Assembly: GCA_020721325.1 (NCBI GenBank)
Contig: DYNA01000008.1
Coordinates: forward strand, 1-51,672
DNA from: Paludibacter propionicigenes
GTDB taxonomy: Bacteria; Bacteroidota; Bacteroidia; Bacteroidales; JAIFNL01
DNA length: 51,672 nt
Direction: 5' to 3'
A program made the position numbers and the translations under genes. Below, one piece after another: positions 42,443-49,161 of the stretch. The notes under the pieces were generated by a model. The model saw nothing but the letters and a program-made list of their open reading frames with translations, did not search any database and was not told the origin of the DNA. How positions within the stretch are numbered: position 1 is the stretch's first letter; every line of letters begins with the position of its first letter.

Positions 42443-43474
42443 ATGATTAAATTAAAATTTTTTTTGATAATTTTTCTGATTCCTCTGGAAATTTTTGCAC
42501 AAATAGGTGGAAATCATACATATAAATTTTTAGAATTAACTAATTCTGCCCGCGCTGCTTCTCTGGGAGGTGTAATTATTTCGGTTTCCGACCAAGATTT
42601 ATCTCTGCCTTTTCACAATCCGGCATTATTAAGTGATACCATGCATAATCAGTTGGTTTTGAATTATGTAAATTATTTTTCCGATATTAATTACGGTTAT
42701 TTGGCTTATGCCAGAAAATTGCCTAAAATAGGTATTTTTTCTTTGGGGCTTCACTATATTAATTATGGCGATTTTGTTGAAACCTCTGATATTGGCGAAA
42801 TTTTAGGCGAGTTTAAAGCCGCTGAATATGCTTTTAATTTAATTTGGTCGCTTAAATTGGACACAAATTTTTCAGTTGGTGTAAATTTAAAACCTATTGT
42901 ATCCAATTTAGAACAATATTCTTCGTTTGGTTTGGCTTTCGATGCAGGAATTGTATATCAAAGTAAGGAAGGTTTACTTACTACAGCCTTGGTAATGAAG
43001 AATTTAGGTAAGCAAATTACAACTTACACCGATTCCAATCGCGAACCAATTCCATTTGAATTGCAGTTTGGGCTTACAAAAGATTTAGAACACGCACCCT
43101 TTCGCTTGACTTTTCTTTACAGACACATTGAAAAGTGGAAAATGGATTTTGAATCGCCAATTAGTGAAAATACGCTTAGTTTTTTTGAAGAAGAAACCAA
43201 AAAAGAAAGTAAAATTGGCGGTTTTTCTGAAAATTTACTGCGACACACGGTTTGGGGCATTGAATTTATACCTTTCAATAGCTTTTTTTTCAATTTTAGC
43301 TATAATTACCAACGCAGAAAAGAACTTTCACTACAAAATGCTACCAATATGACTGGTTTTTCTTGGGGGTTTGGGTTGAATTTAAGACGTTTCAGTGTAA
43401 GTTATGGTCGAGCTTCTTACCATGTGGCAGGTGCATCAAACCACTTTTCTTTCAATACTCGTTTTGGTAAATAA
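42443..43474 (+). CDS. porQ: Type IX secretion system protein PorQ-like
   Basis: The start is set at 42443, where MIKLKFFLIIFLIPLEIFAQ forms a signal peptide. The product of about 343 residues matches PorQ-type proteins: GGNHTYKFLELTNSARAASL near residue 22, then SVSDQDLSLPFHNPALLSD and a series of alternating outer-membrane beta-strands ending in a terminal Phe-containing strand. PorQ belongs to the PorV/FadL-like fold and is required in type IX secretion for cargo handling in species studied. Other T9SS genes are not in the window. The gene is single, with a predicted promoter. Confidence 0.85.
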   Translation: MIKLKFFLIIFLIPLEIFAQIGGNHTYKFLELTNSARAASLGGVIISVSDQDLSLPFHNPALLSDTMHNQLVLNYVNYFSDINYGYLAYARKLPKIGIFSLGLHYINYGDFVETSDIGEILGEFKAAEYAFNLIWSLKLDTNFSVGVNLKPIVSNLEQYSSFGLAFDAGIVYQSKEGLLTTALVMKNLGKQITTYTDSNREPIPFELQFGLTKDLEHAPFRLTFLYRHIEKWKMDFESPISENTLSFFEEETKKESKIGGFSENLLRHTVWGIEFIPFNSFFFNFSYNYQRRKELSLQNATNMTGFSWGFGLNLRRFSVSYGRASYHVAGASNHFSFNTRFGK

Positions 43475-43527
43475 ATAGTTGATAATCAATAATTTAGAAT
43501 TGATTAACTTTTATTAAGAAAAAAAAT

Positions 43528-43558
43528 TTTGCAAACGAATGATTAATTTCTATTTTTG
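43528..43558 (+). promoter_or_regulatory. Bacteroidota-type promoter for thioredoxin-like gene
   Basis: TTTG (43528-43531), 19 bases, TATTTTTG (43551-43558), a full consensus match 41 bases before the start codon. Confidence 0.7.
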
Positions 43559-43599
43559 CATTGAAATATTTAGATATATTAATATAAAAAATAAAAAAA

Positions 43600-43944
43600 A
43601 TGGTATTAGGAACAAATTTAAAACATATTGAAACGGCTGCAAAGCACAATGAAATTATTAATAGCACTGAAAATGTGATGGTTTGCTGTGGACGCATGGG
43701 GCCCATGTGTCTGCCTGTTTACGATATTATGGAAGATTTGGAAGACGAATACACAAATGTTGCTTTTTATGATATGCTTTTCGATAGCCCTGAGGCTCAT
43801 GTAATTAGAAATGCTCCTGAATGTTCAAATTTTATGGGACTTCCGTTTACTGTTTATTACAAAAACGGTAAATTAGTAAAAGCCACCAGTAGCATTCAAA
43901 ACAGAGCGCAAATTACTACTATTTTAGATGAATATTTTTCATAA
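43600..43944 (+). CDS. Atypical thioredoxin-like protein
   Basis: The 114-residue product has the thioredoxin fold order: a helix, the strand NVMVCC, an active-site region, and LPFTVYYKNGK with the cis-proline near residue 82. The usual W-C-G-P-C is replaced by C29-C30-G-R-M-G-P-M-C37, so the resolving pair is Cys29 or Cys30 with Cys37, separated by six or seven residues. Cys75 is an additional cysteine. The gene stands 87 bases before a thioredoxin reductase on the same strand, supporting a redox role. The terminator between them suggests that it is made in excess. Confidence 0.75.
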   Translation: MVLGTNLKHIETAAKHNEIINSTENVMVCCGRMGPMCLPVYDIMEDLEDEYTNVAFYDMLFDSPEAHVIRNAPECSNFMGLPFTVYYKNGKLVKATSSIQNRAQITTILDEYFS

Positions 43945-43981
43945 TTTTTCATAATTTTTCATAATTTTTACTGTTTATTTG

Positions 43982-44017
43982 CTTTCCAAAAGTTCATTCT
44001 TTTGGAAAGTTTTTTTT
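43982..44017 (+). terminator. Intrinsic terminator between thioredoxin-like and reductase genes
   Basis: CTTTCCAAAAG (43982-43992) and CTTTTGGAAAG (43999-44009) form a perfect 11-base stem with loop TTCATT and T8, ending 14 bases before the reductase start codon. A threefold ATAATTTTTC repeat precedes it. Confidence 0.88.
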
Positions 44018-44031
44018 AAAAACAAATTGAA

Positions 44032-44949
44032 ATGGATTTTGATATAATTATAGTGGGCGGTGGTCCCAGTGGTTTGACTGCCGGAATTTATGCTTCTCGC
44101 GCTAAAGCTAAAGTGCTGATAGTGAACGAAGGAAGCATTGGCGGACAAATGGTTCTTACTCACCAGATTGATAATTATCCGGGTGTAGAAAGTGTAAGTG
44201 GCTATCAATTAAGCAAAACCATGAGGCAGCAAGCCAAAACTTTTGGCTGCACCATCAAAACCGGAGTTACTTTAACAAATATTTCGCTCGATGGCGAAGT
44301 AAAAAGTGTGGAACTCGATGGAAAACAGACATTTACAGCCAAAAGCATCATTATTGCTACCGGCGGACGTTCGCGCAATTTGAATGTAAAAGGCGAAGAC
44401 GAATTTAAAGGAAAAGGCATTTCCTATTGTGCTACATGCGATGGCGATTTTTATCGCGACATGGAAATAATTGTAGTTGGCGGTGGAAATTCTGCACTCG
44501 AAGAGGCTGTTTCGCTTACTAAATATGCCAGTAAAGTAACCATAGTGCATCAATTTGACCATTTTCAAGGCTATCAACATGCTATTGACGAGGCAAAAGC
44601 TCATTCTAAAATCAATTTTATGCTCGAAAGTAGAATTATTGAGTTTATTGGAACTGAAAAGTTGGAAAAAGTACGAATTGAAAGCTTAAATTCGGGTGAA
44701 ATAACAGAAATGTCAATTTCTGGAGTATTTATTTTCATTGGTTACGTTCCACAAACCGAATTTTTGAAAGATAAATTAGAACTCAACTCATGGGGCGAAA
44801 TTGTTGTCGATAACAATCTGCAAACCAATCAGAAAGGAGTTTTTGCTGCGGGAGACGCACGCGTTACACGTACCCGACAAATTACAACTGCGGTTGCTGA
44901 CGGAACGGTAGCGGCTTTGCGTGCTTTGGATTACATTAATCAAAAATAA
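44032..44949 (+). CDS. trxB: Thioredoxin-reductase-family flavoprotein with altered NADPH motif
   Basis: The 305-residue product has the FAD motif IIIVGGGPSGLTAGIYASRA, GQM and NYPG segments, the redox site CATC (133-136), the second Rossmann motif VVGGGNSALEEA (149-159) and GDARVTRTRQ at the FAD ribityl end. The usual HRRxxxR motif for the NADPH 2'-phosphate is HQFDHFQ (173-179), so all three Arg are missing. It reduces thioredoxin-like proteins by a dithiol, but the electron donor may be NADH or reduced ferredoxin rather than NADPH. The adjacent thioredoxin-like protein is its probable partner. Confidence 0.88.
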   Translation: MDFDIIIVGGGPSGLTAGIYASRAKAKVLIVNEGSIGGQMVLTHQIDNYPGVESVSGYQLSKTMRQQAKTFGCTIKTGVTLTNISLDGEVKSVELDGKQTFTAKSIIIATGGRSRNLNVKGEDEFKGKGISYCATCDGDFYRDMEIIVVGGGNSALEEAVSLTKYASKVTIVHQFDHFQGYQHAIDEAKAHSKINFMLESRIIEFIGTEKLEKVRIESLNSGEITEMSISGVFIFIGYVPQTEFLKDKLELNSWGEIVVDNNLQTNQKGVFAAGDARVTRTRQITTAVADGTVAALRALDYINQK

Positions 44950-45082
44950 TTTTTTTACAAAATTTTTTATAAAAAAATAAAAAGTTTGTTTGAAAATATC
45001 ATTTTTTATAATATTTTTGAACAAATTTTTTTGTTTTATTTTTTTAGAAAAAGCTTTTTTAAAATTTTAAAAATTATATATT

Positions 45083-45916
45083 TTGATAAGTTTTCCGAAT
45101 GCAAAAATTAATATCGGGCTAAATGTAATCGAAAAACGCCCTGATGGATTTCATAATCTGGAAAGTATTTTTATTCCGATTTTGGGATTGTATGATGTTT
45201 TGGAGGTCATTCCACTCACTAAAAATGAAAAGTTGCAATTTGAAAGCTCCGGTTTGCAAATTGGTGCAAAAACTACTGATAATCTGGTAATTAAAGCATA
45301 CAATTTATTGAAAAATCAGTTCGCCTTGCCTCCGGTGAAAATTCATTTGCACAAAATTATTCCCAGCGGTGCAGGTTTAGGCGGAGGCTCTTCAGATGCT
45401 GCTTTTATGCTTAAAATGCTCAACGAAATGTTCAAATTGAGCATTGAAACTCCAGAATTATTAAGTTTGGCAGAGCAATTGGGCAGTGATTGCCCGTTTT
45501 TTATCGAAAATGAATGTGTTTACGTTACTGAAAAAGGACAAATCATGGAAAAAGTTGATTTTTTCTTGCCTACTTCTTATTTTGTTATCGTAAAACCACC
45601 TATTCACGTACCTACAAAAGACGCTTTTGCCAATATTATACCTCAAAAACCGGAAAAAAGTCTTTTAGAAATAATTGGCAAATTACCAAAAGAATGGAAA
45701 AATTTTGCTAAAAATGATTTTGAAACAACTGTTTTTGAAAAATATCCGGAAATTGAAAAAATAAAAAATGAATTATACCATTTAGGAGCAGAATTTGCCT
45801 CCATGACCGGAAGTGGTTCGGCTGTTTTTGGCATTTTTCCGCATCAAATAGACTTAAAAAATCAGTTTCCAAATTGTTTTCTTTGGAGCGATTACATTCG
45901 TTTCATTCCCAAATAA
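45083..45916 (+). CDS. ispE: 4-(cytidine 5'-diphospho)-2-C-methyl-D-erythritol kinase, TTG start
   Basis: The GHMP kinase of 277 residues begins ISFPNAKINIGLNVIEKRPDG, the IspE N-terminus, has the ATP motif IIPSGAGLGGGSSDAAFML near residue 92 and SMTGSGSAVFGIF near residue 240. There is no ATG upstream in frame; TTG at 45083 gives the standard N-terminus. It phosphorylates the fourth intermediate of the MEP isoprenoid pathway. It stands alone on the plus strand, 133 bases after the reductase gene. Confidence 0.93.
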   Translation: MISFPNAKINIGLNVIEKRPDGFHNLESIFIPILGLYDVLEVIPLTKNEKLQFESSGLQIGAKTTDNLVIKAYNLLKNQFALPPVKIHLHKIIPSGAGLGGGSSDAAFMLKMLNEMFKLSIETPELLSLAEQLGSDCPFFIENECVYVTEKGQIMEKVDFFLPTSYFVIVKPPIHVPTKDAFANIIPQKPEKSLLEIIGKLPKEWKNFAKNDFETTVFEKYPEIEKIKNELYHLGAEFASMTGSGSAVFGIFPHQIDLKNQFPNCFLWSDYIRFIPK

Positions 45917-45947
45917 AAAAGCAGTTAAAAAATTGAAAATCAAGAAA

Positions 45948-46343
45948 TTAATCTTCTTTTAAATCCCATTTTTTTTCCGGTTCGTTCCAATAAAGTGTAT
46001 ATTTTTTCTTTTTATAAATTTTATATTTGGAGGTTTTTTCTTCGGGACTTTCCTTAGTTCCGGCGGTTTTGATGATTACATAAGCCAATTCTGCACTTCC
46101 AAAATCTAAAATTTTGGTTTCAATTTCCTTGAAAGTAACATCAGACCAATTCACTTTATCTAAGCTAAACTTCACTGTTACAGGCGTTTTCACTATGTTT
46201 TTAACCGTTACCAAATCTAATTCATTTCCGATGGCGCGAACTGAATCTGTTTTGCTATACAAGGCTACTGTATCGGGTTTTACTTGCGAAAAAGTAAAAT
46301 TAAAAACAAAAAGTAATAATATAATAGAAATAATTTGTTTCAT
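45948..46343 (-). CDS. Exported small protein of unknown function
   Basis: The 131-residue product has a signal peptide (MKQIISIILLLFVFNFTFSQ), then a beta-rich mature part with VKFSLDKVNWSDVTFKEIET and a basic/aromatic C-terminus YKIYKKKKYTLYWNEPEKKW. The layout suggests a small beta-sandwich periplasmic protein. No domain was recognised. It converges with ispE and precedes another short membrane gene. Confidence 0.7.
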   Translation of the reverse strand: MKQIISIILLLFVFNFTFSQVKPDTVALYSKTDSVRAIGNELDLVTVKNIVKTPVTVKFSLDKVNWSDVTFKEIETKILDFGSAELAYVIIKTAGTKESPEEKTSKYKIYKKKKYTLYWNEPEKKWDLKED

Positions 46344-46440
46344 TTGTATAAAATTTTAATATTTTTATAAAAAAAACAGATTTTTTTTAATAATTAAAAA
46401 GGTATTTTTAAAATTTTTACAGAAAGTAAAAAATACATTT

Positions 46441-46926
46441 TTAAACTTTTTCTTGCATTTCTTCAGGCAGTTTATCTTTCTTTTTTTCGTCTTTTTCATT
46501 GGAATCTTTGCCCAAAAGATAGCCTGCAATGGTGCCAAGTAAGCCCATAGCTGGAGCTATCTGGTCGTTGCTATATCCGGCAGTAATTAAGAATAAAGTA
46601 CTGGTAATGATTAATGTAACAGTAATAAATCGGATAATATATTCAGCCCCAAGTTTTTTCTTAAAAATGATGAACGTTTCCAAAGCAATGATAAGCGTAC
46701 CAAAACCTAACACAATGAGCGACAAGTTGTAAGAAAGTAAATCCATCGGATTTTTGATTTCTTTCACTTGAGCAGTTGCCGGTTTATTTACGTCTGTTGA
46801 AACGGTTGTATTTTCTTTTTTTGGCACATCAGGAAATTCTTCTTCGGTATTTTGGGCATACACAAATCCAATAGCCATTATAGTCATAAAAATAGCTAAA
46901 ATGAGCGAATACGTTGATTTTTTCAT
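46441..46926 (-). CDS. Small membrane protein of unknown function
   Basis: The start at 46926 gives MKKSTYSLILAIFMTIMAIG and a signal peptide or anchor ending near VYAQ; a longer frame is AT-rich leader. The product of about 161 residues has an acidic linker, then three hydrophobic segments (LSLIVLGFGTLIIALETFII, FITVTLIITSTLFLITAGY, APAMGLLGTIAGYLLG) and a charged tail (KDEKKKDKLPEEMQEKV). The last segment with GLLGTIAGYLLG resembles a small pore-like helix. No family was recognised. Confidence 0.75.
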   Translation of the reverse strand: MKKSTYSLILAIFMTIMAIGFVYAQNTEEEFPDVPKKENTTVSTDVNKPATAQVKEIKNPMDLLSYNLSLIVLGFGTLIIALETFIIFKKKLGAEYIIRFITVTLIITSTLFLITAGYSNDQIAPAMGLLGTIAGYLLGKDSNEKDEKKKDKLPEEMQEKV

Positions 46927-47026
46927 ATTTAAAGGAATATTATTTTTTGTTTGTATTGATTCTTTTATACAAAAATATAAAAATAATTTTAAAGAAGCAA
47001 AAATATTGTGAAATAATTCAAAAATA

Positions 47027-47057
47027 TTTGTGCAAACAAAGAAATAGAGTAAATTTG
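47027..47057 (+). promoter_or_regulatory. Bacteroidota-type promoter for tryptophanase
   Basis: TTTG (47027-47030), 19 bases, TAAATTTG (47050-47057), a full match. The transcript would start near 47063, giving a leader of about 240 bases before tnaA. Confidence 0.65.
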
Positions 47058-47112
47058 CAAAATATATTAAAAAACTCAAAATTTTACAATTATAGCTAAA
47101 ATTCTAATAATC

Positions 47113-47181
47113 ATGTATTTGCTATTAGGAATTTCCAAAAAAAATATTTATAGAAATTTAAAAAATCGCGATGAGTTTTAA
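47113..47181 (+). other. Short upstream frame in the tryptophanase leader
   Basis: A 22-codon frame beginning MYLLLGISK stops at 47179-47181 inside a CGATGA (47169-47174)/TCATCG (47191-47196) hairpin followed by a T-rich run. There is no Trp codon, so it is not a TnaC copy. It may be chance or a leader element. Confidence 0.25.
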
Positions 47182-47306
47182 TTTCTTTTTTCATCGTTTA
47201 CTTTTTTCATAAGTAAGTTTCTAAAGCTTTTTTATCTGTTTATTTTTAAGTAAAAAGATAATTAAGTTGAGAATATTTTTTAATATTTATAAATATTTTT
47301 GTAAAA

Positions 47307-48683
47307 ATGAATTTACCATACGCAGAAACATATAGAATAAAAATGGTGGAAGCCATTAAAACAAGTTCGCGCCAAGAGCGTGAAAAATGGCTAAAAGAAG
47401 CTCATTATAATTTATTTAATTTGAGCAGCGACAAAGTTTTTATCGACCTTCTTACCGATTCGGGAACAGGTGCGATGAGCGATAAACAGTGGGCTGCCAT
47501 GATGTTGGGCGATGAAAGTTACGCAGGTTCATCGTCTTACTACAATTTAAAAAATGCCATAAAACATATTTTAGGTTTTGAATATTTTTTGCCAACACAT
47601 CAGGGAAGAGCAGCCGAAAATGTTTTGTTTTCGGTTTTAGTGAAAGAGGGTGATATGATTCCCGGAAATTCACATTTTGACACAACTAAAGGTCATATAG
47701 AGTTTAGAAAAGCGAAAGCCATTGATTGTACGATAGATGAAGCTTTTGACACCACAAAATTTCACGATTTTAAAGGTTCGATTGATATTCAGAAGTTGGA
47801 AAAAGTTTTTTTGGAAAACCCGCTTGAAAAAATACCGTTTATTATAATTACAATAACCAACAACAATGCTGGTGGACAACCTGTTTCGATGCAAAATTTA
47901 CGCGATGTGCGCAAAATAGCCGATAAATATGGAGTTCCGGTAGTTTTTGATTCGGCACGCTTTGCCGAAAATGCCTATTTTATTAAGAAAAGAGAAGCGG
48001 GATATGCCGATAAAACCATCAAAGAAATTGTTGCCGAAATGTATTCGTATGCCGATGCAATGACGATGAGCAGTAAGAAAGATGCTATTGTAAATATCGG
48101 TGGTTTTATAGCCATGAAAAGCCGAGAAATTTATGAAAAAGCTACTGTCTTTAATATTATGTTTGAAGGCTTTATTACTTATGGCGGAATGGCTGGGCGC
48201 GATATGAATGCTTTGGCTCAAGGTTTAGATGAAGGTACTGAATATGAAACACTTCATTCTCGTATTGAACAAGTCGCTCATTTAGGAGGATTATTAAAGT
48301 CTTTTGGTATTCCTGTTCAAGAGCCTTTTGGTGGTCATGCTATTTTTGTTGATGCTAAGCGTTTTTTGCCAAATGTGCCAAAAGAGGAGTTTCCAGCGCA
48401 AACTTTAGCTATCGAATTGTATCTTGAATCGGGTGTTCGAGGTGTAGAAATCGGTGCAATTATGGCTGACCGAGACCCGATTACGCGTGAAAATCGCTTT
48501 CCTGAGCTTGAATTTGTGCGTTTGGCAATTCCACGTCGCACTTATACCAATAATCACATTAATTATGTAGCTGTTGCTTTAAAAAATGTTTTTGATAGGA
48601 GAAATGAGATTAAGAAAGGAGTAAAAATTGTAAAAGAATCTCCTATTTTACGACATTTTACAGTTGAATTGGATAAAGTTTAG
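47307..48683 (+). CDS. tnaA: Tryptophanase
   Basis: The 458-residue product belongs to the tryptophanase/tyrosine phenol-lyase family: FIDLLTDSGTGAMSDKQWAA, PTHQGRAAENV and the PLP lysine in MSSKKDAIV (Lys258). Two residues decide the enzyme: Asp125 in HFDTT and Ile382 in GVEIG, where phenol-lyase has Thr and Arg. It splits tryptophan to indole, pyruvate and ammonia. It lies 7.3 kb from the trp operon on the opposite strand. Expression may be controlled through its long leader. Confidence 0.92.
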   Translation: MNLPYAETYRIKMVEAIKTSSRQEREKWLKEAHYNLFNLSSDKVFIDLLTDSGTGAMSDKQWAAMMLGDESYAGSSSYYNLKNAIKHILGFEYFLPTHQGRAAENVLFSVLVKEGDMIPGNSHFDTTKGHIEFRKAKAIDCTIDEAFDTTKFHDFKGSIDIQKLEKVFLENPLEKIPFIIITITNNNAGGQPVSMQNLRDVRKIADKYGVPVVFDSARFAENAYFIKKREAGYADKTIKEIVAEMYSYADAMTMSSKKDAIVNIGGFIAMKSREIYEKATVFNIMFEGFITYGGMAGRDMNALAQGLDEGTEYETLHSRIEQVAHLGGLLKSFGIPVQEPFGGHAIFVDAKRFLPNVPKEEFPAQTLAIELYLESGVRGVEIGAIMADRDPITRENRFPELEFVRLAIPRRTYTNNHINYVAVALKNVFDRRNEIKKGVKIVKESPILRHFTVELDKV

Positions 48684-48700
48684 ATAATTAAATGTTTTGT

Positions 48701-48736
48701 AAAAAAGTCGGTATTTTTTAATACTGACTTTTTTTT
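48701..48736 (+). terminator. Intrinsic terminator after tnaA
   Basis: AAAAAAGTCGGTAT pairs with ATACTGACTTTTTT (one G-T pair), loop TTTTTA, followed by more T. Confidence 0.87.
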
Positions 48737-48823
48737 TATTTTATATCTAATTTTTAAAATGTTTTTTAGTATAATCCAATACCTAATTCCTAAAACAAAA
48801 TTTACTTTAGTATAACCAATTAA

Positions 48824-49000
48824 GAATTAGTTTTGAGCATGTTAGCCGAAATATTAACCACCGAAACATGATACAAAAAAACTGAAACTTTTGAAGAAAA
48901 TAAAAAAAGTAGCCGAAAAGGGGGCGAAGTAGCAAAATCTGCACGTTTGAAATTGGAATAGCACATAGGTAAAAAAGGGGTAAGCAAATTTGAAAAATGA
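48824..49000 (+). pseudogene. Remnant of a BRO/DinD-like protein C-terminus
   Basis: Reading in one frame from 48824 gives ELVLSMLAEILTTET, stop, YKKTETFEENKKSSRKGGEV then AKSARLKLE, stop, HIGKKGVSKFEK, stop. The pattern MLAE-x-TTE...ENK...GG-x-VA-x-x-AR-x-x-LE...GKK is that of the C-terminal domain of the BRO/DNA-damage-inducible DinD-like family in Bacteroidota. Internal stops at 48869 (TGA) and 48959 (TAG) and loss of the N-terminal part mark it as a decayed remnant. Family recognition is from memory of the motif, so moderate confidence. The rest of the gap to the aconitase gene was not identified. Confidence 0.6.
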
Positions 49001-49097
49001 TTAAAATTGGTTGATAATAATTTGAAAATGAACGATTAATGGATACTTTTTTTCTAAAAAAAGGATATAAAAAGTACGAAATACTAACGAAAAATGA

Positions 49098-49140
49098 ATA
49101 CAGCAAACGCTAACTTTGGCAAAGTGAGCGTTTGCTGTAT
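49098..49140. terminator. Long hairpin terminator after aconitase gene
   Basis: ATACAGCAAACGCT (49098-49111) pairs with AGCGTTTGCTGTAT (49127-49140), a perfect 14-base stem, with a further inner ACTTT/AAAGT stem. The T-run is better on the plus strand than on the minus strand. Confidence 0.8.
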
Positions 49141-49161
49141 ATTTTATTTTTTCAAAAAAAA

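Noticed and set aside
47307..48683. Tyrosine phenol-lyase as the identity of the beta-eliminating lyase
   Set aside because: The positions that are Thr and Arg in phenol-lyase are Asp125 and Ile382 here, as in tryptophanase.
48807..49106. 99-codon minus-strand frame after tryptophanase
   Set aside because: It is the antisense of the BRO/DinD-like remnant and gives a Phe/Ile/Leu-rich product without recognisable features.
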